Positions 30,014-41,411 of a stretch of DNA of 64,000 bases are shown one piece after another (within the stretch, counting starts at the first letter, position 1; every line of letters starts with the position of its first letter). The translations under genes were made by a program, and so were the position numbers. Source of the DNA: Azolla caroliniana (lineage: Eukaryota; Polypodiophyta). The stretch covers positions 4,960,001-5,024,000 of the forward strand of contig JBHGNT010000020.1 of NCBI GenBank assembly GCA_043228905.1. Direction: 5' to 3'. Below the pieces are notes generated by a model. It did no database searches and was not told where the DNA came from. It saw only the letters and a program-made list of their open reading frames with translations.

Positions 30014-33000
30014 ACGTCCCACAAGGAGTGGTTCTCATACCTTGAGAAACCGACACAACCAGGAGTAGTCGCAACTGGAGACGACACTCCGCATCTGATC
30101 GCGAATGTCGGTGAATTTCCCTTGAGCCATGTCGGGCAGAAATGGAAACTTATGAACGTGTTACACGTCCCGACCATCACGAAGAATCTGGTGTCGGTCG
30201 GGCAGATCGTCGACCAGGGGATGCAGGTTCGGTTTACGCATCTTGGGTGCTTCATTGAGGAAGAAGGCCGTATTATTGCGCAAGGGCGCAGAGATGGGAG
30301 GATGTTTATCCTCGACTCTACTGACGGTGGCACCGCAATGTTCGCGAAGGGACAAAAAGTGGAGTCGGATATCGACTTATGGCACAAACGGATAGGCCAC
30401 GTCAACTACCAACGGCTTCAAGACCTGCAATCGAAACAAGTGGTGTTTGGATTCCCCAAATTTAGTGGCTGGAAGGCACAAATTTGTGAAGCCTGCCAGC
30501 TTGGGAAGCAACACCGACTTCCTTTCCCAAACGAGCGTAACCGGAGCCGGAACAAGCTAGACTTGATACACTTTGATGTGTGGGGGCCGGCACAAAACGT
30601 TAGTCTTGGCGGGAGCCGATATTTTGTCTCCTTCATCGACGACTACATGCGGCACACGTGGATCTACCTCATTGAGAGGAAAAGCGAAGTCTTCAACTAT
30701 TTCCGAGACCTCAAAGGGTTCGTGGAAACGGAAACAAGAAGAAAGATCAAGTGCCTGCGGTCGGATGGTGGAAAAGAATACTTTTCGGGTCAATTCAACG
30801 GTTATATACAACAGATGGGAATTCAGCACAAATTCAGTTGTAGATACACGCCGGAGCAAAACGGCGTGGCCGAGAGAAAAAATCGGTCGGTTGTGGAAGA
30901 TGCACGTGCAATGCTGGAGGAGAAGAGCTTGCCCAAGTTCTATTGGGCCGAGGCGGTAAGAACCGTGGTATACATCCAGAACCGGATCAGAGAAAAAGTG
31001 TCGGCGCACGAGCTATACTTTGGAACAAAGACGAACTTGCGACACTTACGAATTTCCGGTAGCATTGCGTATGTACATGTGCCGAAGGAGAAAAGGAGGA
31101 AGTTGGACGCAAAAGCCGAGAAGTGTATCTTGGTCGGCTATTCAAACGAGCAGAAGGGTTATAAGTGCTATAACCTGCGTACCAAACAACCGCACGTGAG
31201 CCGCGACATTGTGTTTGATGAGTCCGCGTCCTGGTACTTGCCTACTACGGACCTCACCTGCAATCCGAGTTCTAATGATGAGGACAGCGAGGCCGAGGTG
31301 CCTCCGGCTGAGCTTGAAATCGGGACCCCCGAAGAGAGTCCAATTTTGTTTCGGTTAAGTTGATCGAATGGACGACTGAGTCGGTACGACCAGTCCGATG
31401 AAGTGCCGACGAGTAGTGGAAACTCGGCCGTGCATTCCCCCCGTAGGAAGCTGAGGAGACGGCTTACGCGCGAAGAGAAAGGGAAGAAGAAGGTGTCGCA
31501 TTCCGGCACGGATAGGAACGAGTCAGACCGATGCGAGTCCGATTCCGAGGAAAGCGGTGATGGGCCTTCAGGAACGAAGTCCGCGTTGGCCTAGAAGACC
31601 TCGACATCGGCTAATGACCGATTACGCCGATCTACCCGCCACAAGAACCCGATTGTGTGGTTCGGATACAACAAGTACATGGCGCATCACTATGCATACA
31701 TGACCCGTGTAGCAGAAGTGCGTGAGCTAGAGAGCTACGCAGAAGCGGCGAAGGATGCGAATTGGCGCGCCGCGATGGAGGAAGAGATGCACGCATTGGC
31801 GAAAAACGAGACCTCGGACCTGGTTGACACATCGAAGGGTGTGAAGCCGATCGGATGTAGGTGGATGTACAAGGTCAAGTACAACACCAATGGCTCGGTC
31901 AACCGATACAAGGCCCGGTTAGTGGCAAAAGGCTACGCACAGAAACACGGCATCGACTACGATGAGACATTCGCGTCGGTCGCAAAGATGACGACCGTCC
32001 GTGTTTTGCTCACAGTAGCCGCGGCCAAGGGGTGGCACCTACATCAGATGGATGTAAAGAATGCATTCGTGCAAGGTGAGCTTGAGAACCAAGTGTACAT
32101 GGTACAGCCCCCCGGATTTCACTGCGGACCGAACACGTCGGCAGTATGCCGATTGAAGAAGTCCCTTTATGGACTGAAGCAAGCCCCGCGTGCCTGGAAT
32201 GCGAAAATCACGCATCGGCTGCGTCGGATGAGCTTTGCGACGTCAAAATCGGACTCCTTGTTGTTCATTCGGAAAGGTCGACTCGGGGCGTTCAGTATTT
32301 TAATCTATGTTGATGACTTGGTCATCATCGGCGCCGACCTAGGTGAGATCAACCACGTGAAGTTCCAGCTTGCGGCATCATTCGACATGAAGGATCTGGG
32401 GGACCTTCATTACTTCCTCGGGATCGAAGTGATCCGCACCCCCGAAGGCATACTAATCAGCCAAAGTCATTACATGTTGAATATGCTCTTCAAATTAGGG
32501 ATGGCAGACTGTAAGTCCGTCTCGACTCCTTTGGATAGAACTGTCAAGCTTCGCCCCAATTCCGGCAAGGTTTGCGATCCGACAAGGTTCCGACAAGTTG
32601 TCGGAAGCCTTATCTACTTGACAATCACCCGACCCGATCTCAGTTATCCGGTCGGGGTGATCAGTCAGTTCATGGCGCGACCTACCAAGGAGCATCTTCA
32701 ATGTGCGCAATGCGTACAACAATACGTAAGCGGCACTAAGGACCGGGGACTGCTATATCGGACCGATACAGCCCCGCAGTTGGTTGGCTACACCGATGCC
32801 GATTGGGACGGCAATGTCGCCGATCGCCGATCCACGTCCGGATATGCGTTCTCTCTTGGGAGTGCCGCGATAGCATGGAGTAGCAAGAAGCAGCCGACAG
32901 TTGCATTGTCAAGCACCGAAGCCGAGTATAGAGGAGCAGCTGTCGCAACATGCAAAGCCATATGGTTGAAGCGGCTACTTAAGAATCTGCAGGTGGAGGT

Positions 33001-33766
33001 GTCTGATCCAACGACGATCTACTGCGACAACCTCATCAGCATCCAACTCACGAAGAACCCTGTCTTCCACGCACGGACCAAGCACATTGAGGTGCACTAC
33101 CATTTTGTCCGTGAGCGTGTCCTTTCTAGTGAAGTCGAACTTCAATATGTTCTGACGGATCGGCAGATCGCTGACATCTTCACCAAGCCTCTTGGTCTAG
33201 ACAAGTTGCGGCAATTTTCGGGTGCGCTTGGGTTGCGTCACTTCGACGTGCCGAACTTGAGGGGGAGAAACGTCCCAGATGACCACAAAAAGGAGCAGGA
33301 AAGGAGCGGAAAAGACTTGAGATCGGCTGAAGAAGCTGAGAGCGGATCCCCGGAAGAGTCCGAAAGCGGACACAAGGGGAGTAGCCGAAAGAAAGAGCCA
33401 AAGCCAACCAGGCATGGGGGAGATGATGTCGTCAAGGGCGAGAAGACCGGAGACGAGTTGGAGACAGCCAACTCGGACGAGAGCGAAAACCGATCAGAGG
33501 TAGCCGAGTCGGTTCGGATGTTTGATTTAGATACACTCAATCAACTGAGGGCCAAGCGGAAAAGAAGGCAGCAGGAGAAGCGCCAACACCGCGACAGCAA
33601 GGGACCTATGAAGGGCCGTGGGAGCAGACAAGCCGACTAGAAGGGTCGAAGCGCGCGGAGTCGAACAGGCCAAGGAGCGCGAACGAGGCGTGGAGCTAGG
33701 AGAAGCCGGACCGTAGGTCCGGCAGAGCAGGCGGAACCTCAAGTTGAGCTTGAGGGGGAGTGTTGA
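30014..33766 (+). pseudogene. Copia B pol (integrase, reverse transcriptase, RNase H, charged tail)
   Basis: One frame throughout: pre-integrase (ends CEACQLGKQH), integrase with all three acidic residues (HFDVWGPAQ, LRSDGGKEYFSG, GVAERKNRS), reverse transcriptase with LIYVDDLVIIG near 32,310, RNase H with GYTDADWDGN, SSTEAEYRGA and RTKHIEVHYHFVRERV. Only nonsense codons at 31,361-31,363 (TGA), 31,592-31,594 (TAG) and 33,638-33,640 (TAG) break it. The tail after RNase H (from about 33,285) is rich in Ser, Glu, Lys, Arg and ends VELEGEC-stop; TGT-TGA are the first six bases of the 3' LTR. Better preserved than A in the integrase. Confidence 0.9.
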
Positions 33767-34172
33767 GAGACAAGCTCAACATTTGTGCGTAATACGATGC
33801 GTAACCAATACGTAGACTGGGTGCATAAAACCGGTACACAGACCGGTGCGTAGAAAGGCCGTATTGGTGCGTAGACCGAAAGGCCGTTAGAAAGATATTC
33901 CTCGTAAGGAATAGTTTTGGGAGTAAGTGTCGAGGCTCATTTATGAGCAGTCAAGTACTGTCAATACTTGTGTCAGCCATTGTCAGGGCTTGTATAAAAG
34001 TGCTCACTGAGCACATCCTATGTACAGATTGAGTATTATTTTCGAATTGAAGTCTGTGTGTTACTCTCTCTCTGTCTCTCCTGTGCGTACTGTGAAAACC
34101 TAAGCTTTCCATTAAACCTACGTTTTCTGTTGTTCGGTTTTCCTATATTGCTTCCGCACGCCATTCTTTTCA
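33761..34172 (+). repeat. Copia B 3' LTR
   Basis: 412 bp from TGTTGAGAGACAAGCTCAAC to CCATTCTTTTCA, preceded by the purine tract GAGGGGGAG. Same family as the A LTRs, including the extra block found in A's 5' LTR. Confidence 0.9.
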
Positions 34173-37100
34173 CACTTCTATGTGCTTTGTTCAAGCATGG
34201 AACACGCGGTTCTTGGCGAGTTGTATGCTGCTTATGTTGTCGCAGTAGATCAGGATCGGGGTCGGTACCTCAATCTGCAGGACTTGCAACCATCGCCGAA
34301 GCCAGATGGCTTCACAGGTGGCGACGATAGCGCCCCGGTATTCAACCTCAGTGCTCGACAAAGGAATTGTTGGCTACTTTTTGCTGCTCCACCCAACAAT
34401 CGCGCTACCAAAGGAAAACATGTAACCGGAGATGGAGCGGCGATCCGATGCATCACCGGCCCAGTCGGCATCTGTGTATCTGACAAGCTCTTCAGTTATA
34501 CCATGCCGGTATAACAGTCCCCGGTCCTTCGTGCCGCTCACATACCGCAATATTCGATGCGTGCACTAAAGATGCTCCATGGTTGGCTTTTGCATGAATT
34601 GGTTGATCACTTTGACCGTAAAACTAATGTCAGGTCGGGTGATTGTCAAGTAGATGAGGCTTCCAACCATTTGTCGGAACCATTTCTCATTGCAAGATGG
34701 GCGGGAGTTGGGACGTAGCTTCAGGTTCTGGTCCAGGGGTGTAGAGATCGGTCGGCATTCCGTCATGCCGAACTTGTACAACATATTCAACACATAATGG
34801 CGTTGTGAGAGAAATATGTCGTCAGGTGTTCGGATCACCTCAATCCCAAGAAAATAATGAAGGTCCCCTAGGTCCTTCATTTCAAATGCGTCTGACAGTT
34901 GGGACTTCACTCGACAGATTTCATTGACTCCGAGTCCGGTGATGACTAAATCATCTACATAAAGCAAAATGCAAACCGGACCGTCCGGACCATTCCGGAT
35001 AAACAATAAAGAGTCAAACTTAGAGGCCACAAACCCCATCTTACACAACCGGTGCGTGATCTTCGCATTCCAAGATCGGGGGGCTTGTTTCAGACCGTAA
35101 AGCGACTTCTTGAGTCGGCACATTGCCAATTTGTTCATCTCCGATTGGAAATCGGGGGGTCTTATCATATAGACCTATTCTTCAATATCACCTTCAAGAA
35201 ATGCATTCTTCACGTCGATTTGGTGAAGATGCCATCCCCTTGCCACAGCAACAACCAGTACCATGCGAACCGTCGTCATCTTCGCTACCAAAGTGAAGGT
35301 CTCGTCGTAGTCGATTCTGTGGGTATGTGTGTATCCCTTCACCACTAACTGGGCCTTGTACCAGTTGGACGAACCGTCCGCATTGTAATTTACCTTGTAC
35401 ACCCATTTGGAACTAATCAGTTTACAATGTCGGGGAGGGTCAAGCAAGTCCCAAGTGTCATTGGCATCAGGTGCCCGCATTTCTTCTTCCATAGCGGCAC
35501 ACCAATTTGCGTCCTTTGCCGCTTCTGTGTAGCTCGACATCAAACTCGACATCTCGGCTTACTCGACATTATGGAGCTGGAGTTGGAGTCCGTAAGGAGT
35601 ACCATGATGCCGTCTCATCAAACTCGACATCTCGGCTTACTCGAACTTGCTTAGTCCGGGGGTTATAGCACTTATACCCCTTTTGCTCATGCGAGTAACC
35701 GACTAGGATGCACTTCTTCGACTTCGGATCCAGCTTCCTTTGCTTCTCATCCAGTACATGCACATATGCTATGCTACCGAATATCCGAAGGTGTCTCAAA
35801 TTCGGCTTCCGCCCGAAATACAGCTCATGTGCTGATACCTTGTCTCCTATCCGGTTTTGGATGTAGACGGTCATCTGGACCGCCTCAGCCCAGTAGAATT
35901 GGGGCATGCTTTTCTCCTCCAGCATTGCCCTTGCAGCGTCGACAATCGACCGGTTCTTCCTTGTGTTGAGGATGAACATCCTCCCTTCTCTACGCCCTTG
36001 CACAATTATTCGGGCTTCTTCCTCGATGAAGCACCCGAGGTGTGTAAACCGCACTTGCATCCCTTGGTCGACGATTTGTCCAATCGACACCAGGTTCTTT
36101 ATGATAGTCAGAACGTGTAGTACGTTCATCAGCTTCCCCTTTTGTCCAACATGGCTTAAAGGGACTTCTCTGACATGCACAATTGGGTGAGGGGTGTCAT
36201 CTCCGGTTTCGACAATCCCCGGTTGTTCTGGTTTCTCCAAAAAAGAGAACCACTCTTCATGGCTTGTTATGTGGTTGGACGCTCCGGAATCAACCTACCA
36301 TACTTCCTCCGATTTGGAAGTAGTCTTCTTCATCGAGTCAGCCTTGTGCTTCATCACGAAGGTTGGCCCTTTACCGATCTTCTCGATTCCTGATCCTTCT
36401 GATCCTTCTATGTAGTGCGAGCTTTGTTGGTTCCCTTGTCCAGCCTTGCCGGATCCGGATTTATCCGAATCGGTGCGCTTCTTCCAGCACTCATTCTCTA
36501 TATGGACTTTCTTGCCACAGTACCAACATTCCGTGTCGGGTTTCAACTGCTAGTTTCCGGCTCCGACTTGACTCCCCCTGCTTGTGGAGGGTCGGGAACT
36601 ATTTTCGGCACTGTCTCTGTGCCTTTGGTTCTACTCTTGTCGGTCGCTTCCATTGCGTGCAAACCCACCTCGTCCTCCACGCCCACGGGGTCGATCCGCC
36701 TCCGTGTACAACATCCAGTTGTCCGATCGAGTGGTCCTCAACCCACTCGTGTGGTTTTTTTTTACCATCAACATTGATTGTAAGTTGAAGAAGGACGGTG
36801 GCTTCTCCCGCGTGTAGATCGTCGTCCGGATTGGCCCGTATCGTTGTGCTAGACCACCGAGGCAGATTTGAACCATCACCGTCACATTGGTGGACCCAAG
36901 TGCATCGCAAATCTTCTTTATCTTGGTCGTGTAGTCCGTAACCAACATGTCTCTTTGCCAGATGTTGTTCAGCTCTTGCCAGAGCTGCAACTTACGAGTT
37001 GTGGTACTCGCGGCGAAAATCTTCCAAAGATTTTCCCAAGCCTCATTTGGCGTTTTTTCATCTTTGATGTAGTTGAGCATCTGATCGTGCCCACCAGACA

Positions 37101-37305
37101 CGAGACAGTACAATACTCGGCTCACTCCTTGCTCCCATGCTAGGAAGTCTTTGTGTGTCGGCTCCGGTGCTACCTCGTCGGTTCCTTCTAGGTAGCTCCA
37201 ATAACCATGCCCCAGTAAGTACAAGTGCATTTTATATGACTAGGACGCATAGTTGCTCTGGTTGAGCTTCTTTGTTGGAAGTGAACTCGTCATACCTCTG
37301 TCCAT
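34173..37305 (-). pseudogene. Copia C2 gag-pol, with integrase core deleted
   Basis: Gag starts MDRGMTSSLPTKKLNQSNYA at 37,305 with Trp-to-stop two codons later, then YLLGHGYWSYLEGTDEVAPE and a Gly/Arg-rich end; knuckle CWYCGKKVHIENEC near 36,510. Protease is decayed (a stop falls near EEVW). The frame 36,240-35,569 runs from EKPEQPGIVETGDDTPHPI to MFIL and then jumps straight to RKNRSIVDAARAMLEEKS: the pre-integrase zinc site and two of three catalytic acids are deleted in frame. Reverse transcriptase continues at 35,552-34,566 with a stop near 35,175 and an intact LLYVDDLVITG. RNase H runs to KHIEV at the B insertion point, with a stop in FHA-TKH. Confidence 0.87.
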
Positions 37306-37380
37306 ACCTTTCTCTATCTGTTGTTACCGGTTATTAGGGTTTGTCTTCGAAAGCGTATGTTGGCTGCAGAGGTTCCCAAC

Positions 37381-37398
37381 CCTCGCGCTCTGATACCA
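37381..37398 (-). other. Copia C2 primer-binding site
   Basis: Minus-strand TGGTATCAGAGCGCGAGG directly after the 5' LTR, complementary to initiator methionine tRNA. Confidence 0.88.
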
Positions 37399-37848
37399 TG
37401 TCAAAGTTAGCATGCGGAAGCTTATGCCAAACCGGCTCTTCCGGATAGTAACAGTAAAGAGAAGAAGGTTTAATGGAAGCTTAACACATAGAATAAGCAT
37501 ACACAGGAGAGAGAGAGAGAGAGAGAGCAGAACATAAAAATCTATTCAAAATAATACTCTAAAACTCTGTGTACATAGAATGTGCTTAGAGAGCACTTTT
37601 ATACAAGTCCATAAAGGACTTACAGGTACTTCAATATTCCTACGTGCGACTGACACTAACTACGAGACAATGATTACCTAGTAGTCTAGGCTACTACTAG
37701 GCTTCTAGTGTGCACTCGAATCCGGCTCTCTGATCCGTCTCCCCGATCCGGCTCTTGTTTCCGGATACCGATCCGACTCATCCTTCCAGATGTCGTCCGG
37801 ATGCCGATCCGGCTACGATCCGGATCCGGTTGAGCTTGCCGCTCAACA
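37399..37848 (-). repeat. Copia C2 5' LTR
   Basis: 450 bp, TGTTGAGCGGCAAGCTCAAC start to AACTTTGACA end on the minus strand. Its U3 part carries repeated CCGGAT/ATCCGG words (37,725-37,830), possible regulatory repeats. Confidence 0.85.
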
Positions 37849-38903
37849 CAACACATATTCTTTATCTTGGAATCTGCGGGGGCTCATCTTTCTCTCAAAG
37901 GGTATCGTCTTCCTCTATTTTCATCAACCAGCTTGCCCAGATCTTCCTCTTCTCCTTCGGGTGGTTCTTCGTTTGGGTTGGAGTCAACTACTTCTTCTTC
38001 ATCGTTGAATCCGTCTCCCAATTGGCCTCCTATTGACATGACTCCTTTGTTGAGAAGTAAGCTCAACAAAGGTATGTGATGCTTATTGAGAAGTAAAATC
38101 TTACATATTAGTTATTAGCTAATTAGCTACTAGTGGACATAAAGGTGAAACAGTTATTTAGCTATGCACAACGATTTAGCTACTTACAGCTATTTAACTA
38201 TAGACAGCTAATTAGCTGCATATATAAGTCACTTATAACTTAGGTAAAAAGAGAAGTAGTGAGTGTGTAGTGAGTAGAGAAAACAGAAAATAGAAAGATT
38301 GACGAGAGCGAGTTGAGCTCTACGTGTAATGAAATAGAAGAAGCTTTTTGGTTTGCTACACAGAGGTAAGTCTCCTTCCCCTTCCTTTCTGTCTTGAGCA
38401 CTAAACTATCCAACACATCACGATCTGTTGTGCACACAGAAGAGACCTAGCGCCTTGGTAACATCCTTGTCGGAATTCGATCGACTCTCCATGTTCTTAA
38501 GTCGGCGTTCAATTTTCGACTGATCGGGAGGATGTGTTTGACTTCTCCTTCTCCCAGTCGACAATAGTCTTCTCCTCCATGAAGACTATCTCTCGGCTCC
38601 GAATGACCTTGTTGTCCGCTAAGTTCCACAACCGATAGTTGAACTCGTCATCGCTGTATCCGAGAAATAATGGCCGATATTTCAGATCTACTTTTCCCCT
38701 TTGGTCCTTAGCTACATGCACGTTGGCAAGTCACCCGAACACCTTCATGTGTCTGTACGATATGTCTTTGCCAATCCACACCCTTTGTGGAATATCTCCA
38801 TCCAAGGATGTTGAGGGCGATCTATTTATCACATACGCTACTATCATCAGCGCCTCAACCTAGAACGTCTTGGAAAATTTGGCATGTGCCAACATACTAT
38901 TGG
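37849..38903 (-). pseudogene. Copia element D fragment (integrase end), split by a solo LTR
   Basis: Minus-strand pieces 38,903-38,464 and 38,047-37,849. The first reads VINRSPSTSLDGDIPQRVW, DISYRHMKVFG, then VAKDQRGKVDLKYRPLFLGY and RLWNLADNKVIRSREIVFME, a different Copia lineage from A, B and C. The second has an acidic stretch (FNDEEEVVDSNPNEEPPEGE) followed by GRRYPLRER, typical of the linker before Copia reverse transcriptase. Several stops are present. The reverse transcriptase is missing; Copia C2's LTR abuts at 37,848. Confidence 0.75.
38048..38463 (+). mobile_element. Solo LTR inside Copia D, with perfect target duplication
   Basis: 416 bp from TGTTGAGAAG to TTGGTAACA, flanked by TCCTT on both sides (38,043-38,047 and 38,464-38,468). 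TATATAAG near 38,220 is a likely TATA box. No internal region. The family differs from the other LTRs in the window. Confidence 0.85.
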
Positions 38904-39474
38904 GAAGTCGGTCTCTCCAGATGGGATCCGGTTATGAATGAAGAGGACCCGGTGAGAACCGGATCAGATGGACCTGGTAGAACCGGAAGAGAAGACATAT
39001 TTGTAAATATGTTTTGAGTAAGCCTATTGAGGCTATATTTGTAAATAGCCCTAAGTTCATATGAGTATAAATATGACCTAGGGCAATCACAATAGATAGT
39101 GTGTGTTGTCATATTGTTGTATGTGCATAACTGTTGTATAAAGAGAGAGAGATACAAAGCGATACTCTGTTGTAACCGCCGCTTGGCGAAGATATAGAAC
39201 TCAAGGTTGTTGCCTCCGAGTCTCTGATTGTACCAAATGTATATTCATTACATGCCCATAAGGGGTTTATATAATACATCCAATGTAACGGTTACATGAC
39301 CGTTATAAATAAGACCGTTACGCATTCTTGTACACATGCACATAATTGTGCATGTGTCCATACACATACTCATCCTCACACACTCATTTACTTTACACAT
39401 ACACATCAACCACATCATTACACCTACCCTTATGCCTCCTCGTATATTCTTACGGCTAACAATCTCTCCGTTGG
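38904..39474. other. LTR-like sequence of uncertain origin
   Basis: 38,904-39,240 has TATAAATATGACC and a transcript-like tail (GATACAAAGCGATACTCTG); 39,241-39,474 has TATATAA-type sites and CA-rich stretches. Both look like LTR pieces, but no partner copy or termini were found, and I see no gene. Confidence 0.35.
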
Positions 39475-40930
39475 TCATCATACCAGTATCCACCCTTTAG
39501 TCTATAACGGTCCTCTCGTTGGAACCAAACCTCATCCGGTTGTCGGTCATCCCGTGGTTCAATCTGTCTTGACTGTTCGGGTACCGCCTATCACCTCTTC
39601 TCCGGTCATATTCCGGAGAGTAATCTCTTTTGTAACGATCCCAGATATAATCGTCTCTTTGTCGGTCATCATACTAGTATCCACCCTTTAGTTTATAGTA
39701 GTCCTCCCGTCGGAACCGATCCTCATCCGGTTGTCGGTCATCTCGGGGTTCAATCTGTCCTGATTGGCGCTACCTACCGATTTAATCAATTGTACTCACA
39801 TCGGTCCATGGTGTGTGCCTTGGAGTGACATAGCAAACATTGTGTCCGCATTGTACATTCTACAATGGAATGGTCAGGGCTGAGACATGTTGTACATTGC
39901 ACTGCATGTCAGAATCGTAGGTCCTCCTCCCATCGCCATGTAATTCCCGTTCTGGGCTTGATCCATTTCGAGAACCCGATCAATGACTTTCGTCGATGGT
40001 GCTTGTCCGGAAATCCAACACTACTAACATAGACTGGAGTGGCCCCCAGATTGCAGCCAAAAATACTGCCTTAGCTTCATCCTCCAGGGGTGCTCTTGTC
40101 AGTTGGTTGTGCAACATTTGGAACTGGATGATAGATTGAGGTACGATTTCGTTGGGTTCTTGACACATAGTATAGAACCATCCAACTAACTCTCTCTGCA
40201 CCACCTATTGATGAAACAACTACAAAAACTTATCCCATAGAGCCGAAAATGTAGTGAAGGTCCCCGGCAGGTGTTTTGCATGCCATCATGCCACCAGTCC
40301 TTCCAGTGATAGCCCAAATTCGGTTATTTTCGATCTTTTGGTTTCTGCTTCTGTTAATCGTTGTGAGACCGATTCCAATTCCGATAAAGGTTCCTATGCC
40401 AGTGGTGTCGGTATGCATTCACCTTCCTCCTCTGGTTGTTGTTCCGGAATCTCTTCTTCCAGTCGCATTGGTTCAACCACCGCCTTCGGTGGTGTTGGAA
40501 TCGGGATTTCTTGTTTCGTTGGTGTTGGTAACGGAGTTTTCGACTCTAGTGTGTGCTCTGATCCGTCTTCCTTCGGCTCGTTCGGGGGTGTCGTGACTGG
40601 ATCCGTAATTCAAGTGGATGTTGTTTGATCCCGACTCGAGTGCCGAAAAGGCCTCCGAATCTCCAGTGCATGTTGCTAAATTCTATAATATCGATTCGAC
40701 GTCGAGTAGATAAGGTTGCTTCCTTCGTCTAAGTGTCGTTGATTTTGTATTCAGATCATTTTTTCCACGACCCACCAGAGCACTTTGGGCAAAGATCGAT
40801 CCTACCGGATCTCTTGTGCCACTTGTTGGTACTCTTCCCTCCTTCGCAGTCGTTCAGCTAATCTTCTCGCTCGCTCGACTACTAGGTTGTTCGTATGCCT
40901 AGACATCCATTCCCCATTGTTCATTGCTCT
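39475..40930 (-). pseudogene. Gypsy element I, gag remnant (G-like)
   Basis: Complement of 40,204-39,980 reads VQRELVGWFYTMCQEPNEIV and NQLTRAPLEDEAKAVFLAA, close to G gag (QRELVGQFYTTRQEENETMP; SQLTRAPPEDEAKAVFLAA). Complement of 40,418-40,230 matches the preceding G segment with frameshifts. Lower coordinates (39,740-39,475) encode an Arg/Asp/Tyr-rich part (YDRRRGDRRYP) like G's, with one segment duplicated (39,473-39,572 and 39,665-39,765). Many stops. Pol is absent. Confidence 0.78.
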
Positions 40931-40956
40931 ATGTAGGAATCGTGGTCGCCAAAATT

Positions 40957-41411
40957 GTGTTTATCTTGGGCCGGACTAGCCGCAAACACAGGGTGTCCTA
41001 TCCAAAACACATATCCAAAGGGGTGGTAAGGATATGGATGATTATCCGGTACTGATCCGACAAATTATATACAAGACTCCGGCTACCGGATCGCTTAATA
41101 CATATCTTATCCATAATTGTATGTGTATTAGTAATAATTACATCGCAGACGGTCGTCCACAAGAGAGACAATAACATTAACAAGAACCACGCTTAAGCCT
41201 GTATTACTTCCGTAAAGTTTATACATCGATCCAGATCCTTTTATAGGCATCCGGTAAATATTACAAAACGGTGCCTTACTGGCTACCAGCTACTATTCAG
41301 TGCAGATCCGAATCCATCCATTCCTATAAAATTACTAACTAATATTTACATTATTCAATGGACTCTTTCCCGTCCACACTTCTCCTTTGGATCATACTCC
41401 TAGGGCCAACA
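40957..41411 (-). repeat. Gypsy element I 5' LTR
   Basis: 455 bp, TGTTGGCCCTAGG to GATAAACACA on the minus strand, followed by the primer-binding region ATTTTGGCGACCACGATTCC shared with G. CCTATAAAAGGATC (complement near 41,238-41,251) matches the TATA region of the G LTR. Confidence 0.8.

Larger units (their letters stand above)
30014..34172 (+). mobile_element. Copia element B, 5'-truncated
   Basis: Plus-strand sister of Copia A. Starts at 30,014 against the F LTR, inside the region just after the protease active site; ends with a complete 3' LTR 33,761-34,172. Gag, protease core, primer site and 5' LTR are missing, presumably on the lost side of the F insertion. To its right the RNase H of Copia C2 begins at once (34,173), so B was inserted in C2. 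Confidence 0.9.
34173..37848 (-). mobile_element. Copia element C2, 3'-truncated
   Basis: Minus-strand Copia with 5' LTR 37,399-37,848, primer site TGGTATCAGAGCGCGAGG (complement of 37,381-37,398), gag, and pol to within RNase H at 34,173, where Copia B's LTR begins. Its 3' part and 3' LTR are not seen. Related to C1. Confidence 0.88.
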
